A stretch of 64,000 bases of DNA from the NCBI GenBank assembly GCA_022393335.1, contig JAJEKB010020989.1:68129-132128 (forward strand), written 5' to 3'. The position numbers and the translations under genes are program-made. Positions 1 to 12,030 of the stretch are shown piece after piece (positions within the stretch are counted from its first letter, which is position 1; each line of letters starts with the position of its first letter). Origin of the DNA: Macrotrachela quadricornifera. Its lineage: Eukaryota > Rotifera > Eurotatoria > Philodinida > Philodinidae. The notes beneath the pieces were generated by a model. The model made no database searches. It worked only from the letters and a program-made list of their open reading frames with translations, and was not told where the DNA came from.

Positions 1-8
1 AGAACCCT

Positions 9-16
9 ATAAAAGG
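9..16 (+). promoter_or_regulatory. TATA box of the cysteine-hairpin peptide gene
   Basis: A textbook TATAAAAG box lies about 50 bp before the ATG at 67, which leaves room for a start site about 30 bp downstream and a short 5' leader. It supports the choice of that ATG. Confidence 0.5.
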
Positions 17-66
17 GGACGAAAAATATCAATACTACACTCAAATTTCTTTCTAATCGTTATACA

Positions 67-1883
67 ATGCGTATCACATTTGCAGGTAATTTCTTCTATA
101 AATTCTGATCAAAAACTCATTTATATTTGTTCATTTTTGTTTTCTATAGTATTTTTTCTATTAATTGCACATGTTGCTAGTTATCCATCATTACGTGAAG
201 TTGCAACAAATGATGAAGAAAATGATAACGATTTACAATTAGAACTTCGCTCGATTTTAAATTATCTTGATAATGAAAAAATGGAACGATCTGATCTATC
301 AAGTTAGTAGAAAAATTTTTCTTGAAACATTTTTTTAAAGCTCCTCCTATCCCTCAAAAAACTGGATTTTTCGAAAAATTATCAATATTGAGTTTTTAGC
401 GTAGGAAGATGAGCTGAACAGAATATATATAGCTTTTTGTAAAATGATTAGATATTTATAAGCTTGTCGCGAGAAATTTACACCATATTATCATATCTTT
501 CAAAAGATTTGCACGTTGTTAAAGTTATCCAGTTTTGAAAAACTATCTAGTGTTGCTTGCGTATAGCATTTTTGTATTAAGCATGATAGATGGCGTTACC
601 TTACTTTATCTATTAGGTACCTTAAAATAAACTGATTCAAAATATATTCAATAGGTATTTTTTATTGTAAACGTTCTAATGAGAGTAAACTTTTTATCAA
701 TCAGTTGTTTTGAAGTCGATTCCTAGACTAAGAAAAATGACATTTACTATCATCGAATCACAGTTTTTCATGATTCTTTCGAGACAGATTCATTAATATA
801 TTTATGAAAAACAAACAATACAGAATTTTAAAATTCTCTTGATGAAAAGTTGCCTACTGACATTGGCTTTACTTTAAAACTCGTATTGTGACAAAGTTAT
901 GTCGATTTTTCAGAAAGCTAAAAATGACCTATGAATCAACTGGAAGTCCATTCTAGTACAATCAACAGAGCTACAATCTTTATTAGAGTCACTCATCTTT
1001 GAGAGTTTCGACCCGAATAGATCATTTCAAACGATAAATCGATTCTGCTGGAAATCTTTCTTAAGCTAAGGTATATGCAAAATAAAAAAAAGTCATCAAA
1101 ATATTATTATCCTAAATACAGTATGATATAGTATTTTCACGTGTGTTTTTCATTTTGAATATAGACGACACTATCAAATCAAGTCGATTTAGATTTTTTA
1201 TACAACTTCTCACGGCAAAACTTCTAAAAAAAAATTAAAATATTATTATTTGCTTTCGTGGAGATATTCGCAAAATTAGCTATGTCTTTATGATATTCAA
1301 TATCTTAAAAACTTGTTTTACGATTTTCTGAGAACGTGATTTCGAATGACGTAGCCCAAGCACCATTCCATCACAGTACGAGATAAAATCAAATATCTTT
1401 TTTTGTATGAAAGCTAGTGTTTAGCATTAGAGAGTCTCGTGATCCTTTTTTAAAGAAAGGCTGAAAAAATTTTTCTGTACAGTACTAAACACCTCTAAAA
1501 TCTGCATGAAGTTTCAGCTTGATAGCACATTCTGACTTGGAGATCCTATTATGAGGGAGGAAAAGCCTTAATACCATTATATTTTATTTGAAGCTGAAGA
1601 AGAAAATGACTCTGATGAAAATCAACGTGCGATGAACAAACGGCAAGGTGGTTATAATGTAATTAAGCCAGATCTTAAATGTGAAATCGAATGTGTTGAT
1701 AAATTACGAAATCCTCAAGCCGGTCAAGGAATGTCAATCAAAGATGCAGCTAAAGCTTGTAAAAACATTTGCGCAATTTCCAGCAAAAAACGTGAACAGA
1801 AAAAAAGCATTGCACAACAAAAGCAACTTCGGGAATTTTCTAATTATCTTATGAATCAATTGCAACCTGATGACAATGAATAA
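67..1883 (+). CDS. secreted peptide precursor with dibasic site and CxxxC...CxxxC hairpin (3 exons)
   Basis: I do not recognise the family. The proposed exons are 67-85, 150-301 and about 1584-1883. The first exon, MRITFA, joins after a 64-bp intron to a hydrophobic stretch, giving a standard signal peptide ending near HVAS. An acidic spacer rich in E, D and N follows. The last exon carries N-K-R directly before Q-G-G-Y-N, a dibasic convertase site whose product would start with Gln and could become pyroglutamate. The mature part has C-x3-C, 21 residues, then C-x3-C, the spacing of a helical hairpin, followed by a K/R/Q-rich tail ending at TAA. The second intron (about 1.28 kb, GTTAGT donor, TTTGAAG acceptor) keeps frame (phase 1). 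Without it the first part ends in TAG at 305. Role inferred: neuropeptide, hormone or defence peptide. Splicing is by eye; the signal peptide and hairpin are directly visible. Confidence 0.55.
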
Positions 1884-3344
1884 ATATACATCACTTTTAC
1901 ATTTTCTCAAAAGATTTTTATTGCATGATTTATTGCTTGATATATATAAACATACATATAACTGCTTTGTTTTTTATTCTAACAGTGAAATATATGGAAT
2001 CATTAATAAATATTAAATATCTTTCAATAAGAAAATGTTTGTAGAGTGCTGAACAAAGACTGAGAAAGAACCGATCAATAGTTAAGGTATAGTTAAAATA
2101 AGCAATTATCTATCATTAGATTAATCAGGCAGTAATTAATGAATCAATTGGTTGTGAAATTCTTTTTATATTGTGTTGCGCTCATAGATCTTGAGAGTGA
2201 GGATGGACAAAGAATTTTATCGGGCCAGAATGTAGGGTTGTCAAAGATTATCGACAGATATCATTATTCTACATGTACAATACGAAATATATATTGATTG
2301 GTTGATTATTTTCCTCGTGTGCGCTACAAGTTTATCTGTTCTTAATTAATTTCGATTATTTAGTTCTATTAAGAAGAAAAAAATAATAAATTAAAATCTA
2401 TTTGATAGTTAAAATTAATATTTGTATTAGTGATCACTTTTGGAAATAACAATGATCGAATTGTCTGATAATATAATGCCGTTGAATGCTTCTTGTTTAT
2501 CATCAAATACTACTATTTCTCTTAGTCAAAATTCATCGAGTAATATCACATATAATGGAATCAATATTAAAATATTTTTGAAAGAATAACCAGAAAAACA
2601 TATACTTGTCGAGAACTAGCAAGTCAATCATGTAAAATCATCTTCGTATTGGAATTGATTTGCTTTATAAAGCCAGTAGAAAAATTATGTAGTGACTTCA
2701 CTTTTTCTCCAAAAGTCAACCAATTCCTTTAAGGAAAAGAAGAGTTTCTTGAGAAGTTTCTAATCGGATCTGAAATTAATACGAGACAGATTTTCCATCA
2801 CGGTATCGAGTCAAATCTGTAAAAAACTTATCAGATCCGATAATAGAAATTTTCACCCAATAGTTGGAAATTGGAGATCTTCGTGAAATATCCTGTTGTT
2901 AATTTTGCAGTAAACAGACGTGTTGGTGGGAATTGTTTTTATTCATGTATTCAACCAAACACCGACAATTATTTAGAGGAGAAACAATGTAATAAACATC
3001 AAGTCATGTCCGGTGTCAGATTTCTTGTTTGCACTAAATCATATCTAAATTAAATGTTCGATTAATCACATGGAACTGAAATTTTTCATTTCCATAATCA
3101 AGATCTTTTTGAATAAATATCAAAGATCAGCGTTAACACATCTATTTCGAATAGATACAAGTTATCAATCCAATATGCTCTCTCATACCATATAGCTTCT
3201 GTCAAAACATGGAATTGACATATAATCATGAAGAATAAATATTTCATTAATTGTCTCTTAGTCATGTCCTGATCTTGACGTCATAGTTCTCTTTGCTATT
3301 TTTCATTGAAATTAGTTGGATTTATTCATTTGATATCCATTATT
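1884..3344 (+). other. intergenic, no convincing gene
   Basis: AT-rich sequence. It holds one 45-codon ATG ORF at 2452-2589, rich in Ser, Asn and Thr, that could be an isolated exon but has no supporting context. A short inverted pair around AATCGGATCTGA lies near 2763-2842. Nothing else stands out. Confidence 0.4.
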
Positions 3345-6300
3345 ATGCCTAACGTTTGGTTAAAGCATCGTCGTCAAATACGACCATTGATATTCTCATC
3401 TCGATTGAAACAATCAGTAAAACCTCCTCGAAAGAAATATGCACTTATGATCAAACTAATGAAGTTATTTGCCGCTATTCTCGTACCTTTGATGATTGGT
3501 GCTTTTACAGTAGTGACAACTTTGCAAGACTCAAGAAGTGCACGTTACCAACGAGAAGCTGATTTAGTACGAATGGAACGTCAACAACAATTACAAGAAG
3601 CAGGTGAAAAACGTCAAAACCTTGCAGATTTAGCGAAACTTCATGAGCAACAATATTTTAATGATCGAGCAGCAAATGAATTACGTATGCAAAATGTTTA
3701 TGATGCATATATGCGTGATTTAACTGACATTGTTCTCAAACCAAATGTCAATTTAACATTCACAGAAATTCTGTTTATTCGATCAAGAACCTTATCAGTT
3801 CTAGATCAGATTGATCTAGGACGAAAATGGTATTTAATTAAATTTCTTTATGACAGTGAATTACTATACATTAGAGATGCTGGTTATCGGTACGTTGATT
3901 TAGGCGGAGCTGATTTATCTAATGTAAGATTTGGTAATACGGATAAATTCAGCAAAAGAACGAAACTTGAAAAAATCCGACTTAGTAGCATTGAGTTAGT
4001 GAATACTTCATTCAATCATGTTACATTGAAATTTGCTAGATTTGATTATAGTGATTTGAACAATGCGAGCTTTAACGCAATTTCTTTTTATGGCATTAGT
4101 TTTCTTCGCGCATCTTTGGAAAATGCCGAATTTTACCTAACCCAACTTCAAAATACTTCATTCTTGAAATGTAATCTAAAACGAACAACATGGACATTCA
4201 AAGAGATGGGAAATCGACTGCGAGTGTTAGATGTCGATTATTCCGAAGCCGATATGAGTGAATCAAGATTTAAAGAAATGCATTTCGGTCTGAATGTTCA
4301 ATTTCATAGCACCAATCTTGATCAGAGTGAATTTAATGAGATTACACTTTCATCTAATCTTCTATTTAAAAATGTTAGCTTGAAAATGGCGCGATTCTTC
4401 AACGTCTTCTTTAATGACGTGGAATTCCATCAAAGCAATCTCAGCGGATTACATTTCAATAATTGTGAATTCAAACGCCTTCGCTTTGATAATGTTGATT
4501 TACAAAATACTCAATTTAATCCAGTACCAGGTTCAAGTAAGATTGAATTTAATCGTGTTAATTTAATTGGTTCGAATTTCAACACACCATATAAGACTTA
4601 TGTGAATATATCCGATTCCTTTTTACCAAATGGAACATTTATTACATCGTTCCGTTCATTCGGAGTAAATTTACTTCAAAACGGTGATGCGGAAGAAGGA
4701 GAATGCTATGCTGATCCATATGGAAATTTCAGTGAAGGAAAGGCTCCTCTTGGTTGGCAACGAGATGGAGATGTTTTTCAAGTTCTTTACAATGCTAGTC
4801 ATTGGCACATCGACGGAATGAACAAAGATTGGCAGTCATGTCTGTTCTACGGTGGCCTTCGACATAAAAAGTCGTCTGGTGCAATTTATCAAGAAATTAA
4901 TGTAGCTTCATTGGCAGTGTTAATTGCTGCACGCCGGGCTCGATATATAATTAGTGGCTATTTGGGTGGGATCGATAATGAACCACATACCACAACACTG
5001 AAAATCATTTTTCGAAAGGGAGAAACCCGCAATGACACGATAATAGTTGGTAGGTTTTCATTAATCTATTATCAAATGTTTTAGAATGTCTTCTGTCATT
5101 TTTTGAATCACTCTCGACCAGAAATAGTTATTGAGCTAAGGCTTTCGTTGTTAGAGAGAATAATCTGGGTAACATCTGTTTCTATAAGATTTATTGGGTT
5201 CGAAAGTAGTTTCTGATATTTTTTTCAAGATCCGATGCAGTAAATGAAAGGAATCAATGCAGATAGCATTCAAAAAAAAATTAGAGTGAAATTTTCAATA
5301 CTAAAATCTATATAAAATTTTACTCCGATCTTTCTGGAAAGCTATGCTGGTGATAGCAGTAATCTTTGAAAGTCTGGAGTTGCTTAGCAATTGTCTCAAT
5401 CGGATTCCGATATAAATGAAGAATGTAGTACCAAGATGAACTAGACATTTATGAGAGTGCCACGTAAGCAAGATCGAAAGACATCGCCCTGTGTAAGGGA
5501 GCCTCGATGGAACTTCAGAGACGACAACATGTATTGTGAGTTCTAAAATCTTAGAGATATGTAAAATATAGCGAGGAAAGTGGCGTTTACATTTATGATG
5601 ATATTCGTATGAAGAATAAATCGCAGAAGTATTGCAGTGCGGTTTGGGGGTGAATTTCTACATATTTTATAACTTAAAAAGTGATCGCGATTACCCTATA
5701 GCTTCTCAGACATGTGGGGTAAAATTAATTTGGCATATGCCATTTTGTGATAGAAATTTTAATATTTCTAAAACACATCCTTTACAATTCATTCCTGAAA
5801 AAACGTATGATAATGCTATTAGCATTGAAATCCTGTATTAACTTACTCGGTGCATACCATCAGTTCTGGAGACCTCATTTATTTTCCAAAAATATTCAGA
5901 ACACAGTTATGATGCTCATAATCGGCATAATTAAGAAGCCCAGTCATCTTTCTGTAACTATACCTCCTATGTATGTTTTCACGATCATCCTCGATTAAGT
6001 AGTGCTCTATACCTGTTAAATTGCGTCCTTATCTCAAGATACACTGTACGTCTTTCTATGTGTGCCTATATTTTGTCTTCATCCTCCATGAGAGAGATAC
6101 TCTGTGTGCACTTGTACCTTCACAAAAATTTGAATTCTCCAAATTCTGTTGGTTTCTGAAAACTCTTGTGATGTAGTGAATACGATTTAATCTCCAAAAG
6201 TCATGTGGTTTTCAAGTAAGAAAGTTTTTTAGTTATCCATTTTTATGAGTTGTCATAGCAAGCCAAGTTCAAATTACACCATATTATAATCTGCAGACCG

Positions 6301-6857
6301 CTGTATCGACAATAAAACTAGCATTTATCTATGGATTTCCCAAATTAATGCTTCATCAAGAAGATCATTTTAAAGTGTGAACATTTTATCATCAATGCAG
6401 CGCAACTGCGGGCTACATTATGATTTTATTTGAACATGGATTCTTATAAAAATTTATAAAAATGGATAATTGGAGGTCTCTCGTTTGAAAACAACCGTAA
6501 GAAACTATTTCGAACCTAACAAATCTTCTATAGAGAAATATCTCCCAAACTGCTTTATCCAATACCAAAGCAAGAGCTCGATAACTATTCCTGTTGAAAG
6601 TTATTTTAAAGAATCTAACAATTGTTCCATTTGAACAACTATTTTTTTACTAATTGATATTAAATTTTGATTGAGGTCGAATATCAAATAGCGAACGTCA
6701 AGGTAAAACGGCTCTTATATTTCGTGATCATATTAATTTGATACCAACTGGCACGACATCGATCATTATCGAATTGGAGTTCAGTCGAGCATCAAAAGGA
6801 AATCCAACTAGACTCGGCTTAGCAGATCAATTGACATTTATCATCAGACAAAGATGA
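3345..6857 (+). CDS. membrane-anchored pentapeptide-repeat protein with C-terminal beta-sandwich-like domain (2 exons)
   Basis: Exon 1 runs 3345-5049 and exon 2 6676-6857, giving about 628 residues. I start at the ATG at 3345, because the open frame further upstream has no ATG. Basic residues come first, then one membrane segment (about residues 35-55, LMKLFAAILVPLMIGAF) and a charged coiled-coil-like stretch. Residues from about 185 to 425 are degenerate pentapeptide repeats of the A/N-x-[FL]-x-x type (for example DLSNV, NASFN, NTSFL, NTQFN), which fold as a right-handed beta-helix. The C-terminal part begins N-L-L-Q-N-G-D-A-E-E-G and resembles galactose-binding-like or F-box-associated sandwich domains. 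Exon 1 alone would end at 5084. The GTAGGT donor at 5050 and an acceptor at 6675 restore the missing last strands (ISNSERQGKTALIF ... LADQLTFII) in frame. The 1.6-kb intron is long for this locus. Role unknown. Confidence 0.75.
5050..6675 (+). other. long intron of the pentapeptide-repeat gene
   Basis: It starts GTAGGT and ends TTGATTGAG, and both flanking exons are in matching phase 1. Two short open frames inside (5632-5998) look incidental. An alternative pairing, donor after 5053 with acceptor before 6691, also keeps frame. Confidence 0.5.
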
Positions 6858-7272
6858 ATAATCATAAGATACTTGTCTAGATTATTTTCATAAGCTGTTG
6901 TGATGTATAAAGTCATACAACAAAAACATTACGAGCAGTTTTCCTTTTTCAACTAGTGTTTCAATCGTAAAATCTGACTAAAATAATATTTATGTTCGAA
7001 TTTGTGTGATTAATAGCTTCTGTTACTATGCTTCTCACATAACAGAACAAAATTTGTTTATCTTGACTTGTATTATCGTGATGTATGTGTGAATTTACAA
7101 TAAATAAGAATTTGAATATATTCTAGTGATTGGGATTCAGAATGCACTGCCAATGTAATATTCTGCTTGCAATGATCTGAAAAAATCAGCAGTAGACAAT
7201 AAGACTAGTCGATGAGAAATTGTATCACTTTATAAAGAAATGAAAGGGAAAAAACAATGTACATATATACTG
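6858..7272 (+). other. intergenic, nothing seen
   Basis: AT-rich spacer between the pentapeptide gene and the 3.9-kb composite repeat. I see no coding or repeat signal. Confidence 0.4.
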
Positions 7273-7299
7273 CCCAGTGAAAAATATTCATGAAAAAAA

Positions 7300-8060
7300 A
7301 CGGCAGAAAACGCATTCCTTAAAACATGGAAACGTGTCTTTCAACTGAAAAACGCGTTCTACAATTTAGTGAAAGCGTTCATAAATGTCAAAAAAAGGTT
7401 CTGTGTTTAAAGGAACGCATTCTTTGCCGTTCCATGTCATTGTAGAATACTTTCTTCTTGGTCCAAATATCGTTCTTCGACTGACCAGAAAGCGTTCTGA
7501 TCCGTTTCGACATCTGACAGAATGGGTTTCTTTCTGTTCTTTTTTAGAACGGTCAGAATCGGATGCCATTAGAATGAGATCGCGTTCTTTGGTATTCTCG
7601 AGAGGAACGCATAAGAACAGATTCTTCCAACTGACCACCCACGAAAACAAATTGTAAAAGTTAGCGTTAGAACGCAATCTTTCAGAAGAAAAACGCTATT
7701 TCCGCGTTTTAACGCATTATCCTTTAAACATTCGCGCCTAAATGCATTGATTTTTATTTCTAACGCGTTGAAATGCGTTCTTTTTCCTACAGCATCCGTT
7801 TTTTCCAATAAAATGCGACTTCAAATACCGTTTAAATGCGTTCTTTTTTATGCGTTCCACCGCGTTTGTTAGCTATGCGTTTAAATGCATTTTTTACCTT
7901 CACTTTGTCAAAAAAAAACGAGTTTTATTCGGAACACGTTTTGATGCTACTTTTTAAATTCGTTTTTTCCTTCAAAAACCAGTATTGTACCTACGCCCTA
8001 AAACGCTCTTATTTTTAGTGCGTTTTTTCTTGAAAAAATGGATACTTTCGAAACGCATTT
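7300..8060. repeat. degenerate GCGTTC/AACGC-motif array
   Basis: Dozens of short AACGC, GCGTTC and GCGTTTT words are scattered at irregular 15-50-bp spacing. A-rich copies predominate on the left and T-rich copies on the right, as expected of a decayed inverted repeat centred near 7600. Open frames on both strands here follow from the repeat. Confidence 0.6.
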
Positions 8061-8891
8061 TGATGAGTATTTGCATTTATGTGGTTTTAGTAAATGCATA
8101 CCTCCAGATAGTAGAGATCATTTTTAACTAGAATAAACCTTAGGTGGCATCAAACCCAACACACTTAAGGTTAATGTTAGTAGTTTTCATGACAATCTTT
8201 TTTAAAATAACATGATAAAAATATATTCGAATACTGATGAGAAAGAAATGCAAATATTGATTGATTATCATTTATCTTGGCTAAAACATTTGTACCTAGT
8301 TTTATTTTCATTTGTGCATTCAGTTATTAATTGAATCATTATATTTAAAAACTAATGTCTTTTTGTTGTATATAGTTCAGTTAAAACATATTTTTCAATA
8401 TGTTCATTATTTTGAACTTCTTCATCTATTAATAAACCACTTTGTTTTTGAGTTATTGGCCTATTTCTCACTGTATTATGAACTCGTACTTGATTACATA
8501 TACCACTACGTTGTATTTTTTCCCATGATTCATTCTTTTAAAACTGATATAGAAAACAGGCAGAAAACTTTTATTATTAGTGACTTGTTGTAAATTTTTA
8601 ACAAGATACTTTCTTTTATAATTCAATACAAGATTTTAACTTTTACATTAGTTTGAAATTATAAAAATAATTGTACCAAAAGAAATATAGATGAAATAGT
8701 ATTTATATCTTTTTCTCCCATTCAATATTCTCTTGAAGAAACTGAAGTTTATTTGTCTCTTCGATACTGACTGTTTAATATAGGTGGTTCAGAAAGTTAG
8801 ATGCTTGTTCTTTCATGGACATATAAATAACGATGGACTAGTCTGTTTGTTATTTTAATAAAAGAAGCAGCAGAGATAGAGGTCAAACACA

Positions 8892-9049
8892 CTGAAAAAG
8901 TGAATTAATGTTAAAGTTGAATTAAGCAATGTGATTGATGCATTAAGATTTAAACCATCTTTTTAATCTTTTTAAGACGATTTAACTCTGAATTAATCAA
9001 TCAAATTGCTTAAATCAACTTTAACGTTGATTCACTTTTTCAGTATGTT
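8892..9049. mobile_element. short MITE with ~50-bp terminal inverted repeats
   Basis: The left arm begins ACTGAAAAAGTGAAT and continues through GTTAAAGTTGA. The right arm is its reverse complement with few changes. The total is about 160 bp, too short to code. It lies inside the larger 7273-11187 repeat, so it probably inserted later. Confidence 0.7.
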
Positions 9050-9424
9050 TAATCCCATAGTTTGATCTACATAGTAATTATTTTGAATAAAATTTTTTAT
9101 CAAAATTTTCTTGTTTTATTTTTAAACAGACGGTTTTTGAGTGAGCCTGAGTTAGTTTTGAAAGAAATAAAATGATTGCGTAGATGGCGCCATAAACACG
9201 GCAATTTTGGTTTTTTTTTTCAGACATAATTCAGTGTTATTCAAGCAGTTCTGAATTTATGTGTAGAAGAGAAGAAAATTTCTTATAAAAAAATTTTTCA
9301 ATGAAATTGCTGCGCTAGTATTGAACTTTTTGTCTATATAGCCGTCAAGTTTTACGTCCTTAACTCGATAAAATTTTTTCGCTTGTTCCCTACTCACGAA
9401 ACTTCAAAATGATCGCGCTACATA

Positions 9425-9800
9425 CTTCTTTCATTTTACATTAACAATATCCATTCCTTCGTCTACTATACATTAATCATAGTATCCATTCGTTAATTTT
9501 TTTAACCATTTCCATCTCTTCATCTATATTTTTAACCATATCCATCCCTGCGTCTATTTTATTTTAACTACACCCATTCCTTCGTCGATTATTTTAACTA
9601 TATCCATCCATTCCTTTATTTTACTAGGATTATACCTTTTACTGCGTTTATTTTAGTCTAACTATAACATTCACTTCGTATATTTTATTTTTAATATAAT
9701 GTCCCGCCCTTTACTTCATTTCAACCATATTCTCCGCTTTGTTTATTTTATTCCTCGCATATCGCCTTTTCGTTTGTCCTACTTTACCCAAACTTCTTCG
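9425..9800. repeat. degenerate ~35-bp pyrimidine-rich tandem repeat
   Basis: Units of the form TTTTAACTATATCCATTCC followed by TTCGTCTA recur about ten times with strong divergence. No reading frame is kept. Confidence 0.55.
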
Positions 9801-9904
9801 TTTATCAAAAACTAACGCTATTCTATCCTATAGAGAAGCGGAAATTATCTATCGTCAGCTCTAGTTTGACCTACTAATTGTAACAATCTAACGACAATTC
9901 ATAT

Positions 9905-10216
9905 TTGAACGATTCCCTCTAAATCACCCTGAACATCCTATTTATATACAATTTTACAGCAATGATGGATAGATTTACCCAATCTGAATATATTCATTCC
10001 TTAAGAAATTAGTAAAAGTTATTATATTTGTGTTTTTTCTTTTCCAAGCCATTTTTAAAACTAAAGAATGACTTAAAAAAGAAAAAACCACAAGTATAAT
10101 CTTTACTAACTTCTTAAGGAGTGAGTATACTCAGATTGGGTAAATATATCCATCATTTCTGTAGAGTTATATATAAATAGGACACTCAGGATGATTTAGA
10201 GGGAATCGTTCAATTG
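9905..10216. mobile_element. foldback element with ~140-bp arms
   Basis: The left arm (from TGAACGATTCCCTCTAAATC) and the reverse complement of the right arm match over about 140 bp, including TTTACCCAATCTGA and CTCCTTAAGAA. They are separated by about 25-40 bp. The transcript would be a long hairpin. There is no coding capacity. Confidence 0.75.
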
Positions 10217-10536
10217 TATATATATTGGTTTCTATCGATAGAAAGATGCGTTTGAGATTTCGTTTTAAAACGTGCGTTTGAAATCTAGCGAAAACATGTG
10301 ACCTATAAATAGAACGCGTTTTAAAAAGTGCGCTTAAAATCTGACAAAAATACGTGAACCATAAAAATAACGCCTTAAAACGCGAAGTTTTACAAATCTT
10401 CTTTTCGTGGGTACCTTCACGTCTCATTCTTATCCTTTACCTGCGTATCTTCGAACATCAGAAATAATACAATTTTCAGAGAACCTAAAATCTACGTTTT
10501 GTCATTGTTTTCGTATAGATAACTCCCTGAGAAACC

Positions 10537-10815
10537 ATTCCAACGAATAGGAAGCTTTTAGACGAAACTTCTTCTTTTATGTTGGATCCATCGAAACTAG
10601 ATGACCTCTATAATGAATCGTTCACCTGAGTCTTTCTCCATGATTTATACGCAGCTTACTGGAGTTTTCATACATGTACGTCAAAGCATTGATAAGCTGA
10701 GTGTGAACGATGGAGTAAGACTCAGTTGAGTTACTCATTCTTGGCTTTACCTTGTTTCGATAGCTCCAATATAACAGAAGAAGTTTCCCCTGAACGCTTT
10801 GTATTCCTTGGAACG
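10537..10815. mobile_element. older foldback element with ~130-bp imperfect arms
   Basis: The arms share GAAACTTCTTCT, TTGGA, ATCGAAAC and CTGAGTCTTWCTCCAT when one is reverse-complemented. They are more diverged than the arms of the neighbouring element, so this is probably an older insertion. Confidence 0.55.
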
Positions 10816-10865
10816 ATTCCTCTTTGATGAAAACATTTTTATAAAGCGTTGAAACTACCTAGCGA

Positions 10866-11183
10866 AACATTTCTATAAAAAAAACGGCATAGAACGCGTT
10901 CCAAAAAAAAAAAGCAGCTTTTTTTAAGAAAAAAAAACGTTCTAAAAAACAGTGAAATACGTTCTTGATCGTTCCATTTTGAAACGATGTGGAACGCGTT
11001 CCAAAAACTTGAATCGCCTTTTTTTAAGAAAAAAAAACGTTCCAAAGGGCAGTGGAATGCGTTCTTCACCGTTCCATTGTGGAACGCATTCAAGATTTCG
11101 TAGAACGTTTTTTTTTCTTAAAAAAAGCTGCTTTTTTTTTTGGAACGCGTTCTATACCGTTTTTTTTTATGAAAATTTTTCAC
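10866..11183. repeat. terminal inverted repeat block with AACGCGTTCC and poly-A/poly-T runs
   Basis: The segments 10876-10945 and 11102-11170 are near-perfect reverse complements (ACGGYATAGAACGCGTTCC, A-run, GCAGC, T-run). Two direct copies of the AACGCGTTCC / A-run / ACGTTC block lie between them. This is the right-hand end of the 7273-11187 element. Confidence 0.65.
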
Positions 11184-11187
11184 TGGG

Positions 11188-11612
11188 TGTGTATAGTTCA
11201 GTAATGTACATTTCAATTTCAATAGAAATGGAAAGAAAGAAATATGTATATGAATGAATTGCAAAATTGCTCTATTGTTTTGACAAAAATGAACGAAAAA
11301 AAATTGATTCGAAAGCTCTGAAGTCGTGTTTTTAACTGTATTGTATAAAGACGGTCTCTAACATAGATGGATTAATTACACAAAAAATAAAACAAATCGT
11401 AAATATGATGACAAAGTATCTGATATAAAACATTCTCGTATTTTTCAAGATTTAATAGGTATTCGAACATTTCGATTGCTACATATTAACAAAATCTTAG
11501 GATAAATAAATTTCTTGTTTATTCTTTAAAAAATTAGAAAAAAACGAACACTAAACACAATAAAAGCTTGAGTAAATAAAAATTCATAGTCATTTGATCT
11601 TACGATAACAAA
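11188..11612. other. intergenic, nothing seen
   Basis: AT-rich spacer that includes the 3' flank of the minus-strand Cys-rich gene. No feature was recognised. Confidence 0.4.
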
Positions 11613-11945
11613 TTATCCTCTAATTTTCAAATATACCAACATTGCAATGCTTCCAGCTGACATAGCAAGTGTAGAATAAATTGATTTAAATAATGTATGA
11701 GCACTACTACTATCTGTACAGGATGCACTAGTAACACCATTCGACGAGACACATGTTGAACTGTACGTTGATTGACATAATGAACTACTACAGCTGGAAC
11801 ATGATGATACTGTAATATTTCCTACAGAAGTGGCTGTACAACCAATGCCACTACAGCATGTACATCGACATGTTGAACCATTAGCACAATCAATGCTGAC
11901 CATCATTAATAATATTACCATGGTAGATACTGTAAGAATATGCAT
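11613..11945 (-). CDS. small secreted or surface Cys/Ser-rich protein with C-terminal hydrophobic segment
   Basis: The protein has 110 residues. I prefer the internal ATG at 11945 over the one at 12029. A good TATA box on the minus strand (CTATAAATA, 12031-12039) touches the upstream ATG, whereas the downstream ATG sits about 85 bp away and begins a clean signal peptide (MHILTVSTMVILLMMVS, cut near CANG). The mature part is C-R-C-T-C-C-S-G-I-G-C followed by Ser-rich CSSCSSSLC spacing, 12 or more Cys in all. It ends in a hydrophobic segment (about residues 90-106) followed by K-I-R-G, so it may be membrane- or GPI-anchored. Similar short CTCCxGxxC proteins occur in rotifers (family knowledge, not searched). 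Function unknown. Confidence 0.75.
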   Translation of the reverse strand: MHILTVSTMVILLMMVSIDCANGSTCRCTCCSGIGCTATSVGNITVSSCSSCSSSLCQSTYSSTCVSSNGVTSASCTDSSSAHTLFKSIYSTLAMSAGSIAMLVYLKIRG

Positions 11946-12030
11946 TGTTTCAATTGAAGTAAAGAACAATAATGTATTTCTAAGTGAGGCAATCGATGAA
12001 AGAGTGTATTGTAAAGATTTTTCAATCATA

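Larger units (their letters stand above)
7273..11187. mobile_element. 3.9-kb composite element with matching inverted ends, no coding capacity
   Basis: The left end reads CCCAGTGAAAAATATTCAT followed by an A-run and CGG. The reverse complement of the right end reads CCCAGTGAAAAATTTTCAT followed by an A-run and CGG. They match at about 40 of 46 positions. Next to both ends (7300-8060 and 10216-11180) lie dense degenerate arrays of AACGC/GCGTT, often the palindrome AACGCGTT. Smaller inverted-repeat elements sit between, including 8892-9049 and 9905-10216. No convincing protein is encoded, since the open frames here are translations of the repeat. No clear target duplication was found. It is either one large foldback transposon invaded by others, or two copies of a smaller one in opposite orientation. 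Confidence 0.55.

Noticed and set aside
7385..7808. Overlapping open frames on both strands
   Set aside because: They translate the GCGTTC/AACGC repeat array. Symmetric openness on both strands is expected there.
8234..8260. CTGATGAG followed by GAAA, a possible hammerhead
   Set aside because: There is no room for helix II and no pairing flanks. It is a chance occurrence.
11945..12029. Upstream ATG of the minus-strand Cys-rich gene
   Set aside because: The TATA box abuts it and the extra 28 residues hide the signal peptide, so the inner ATG is favoured.
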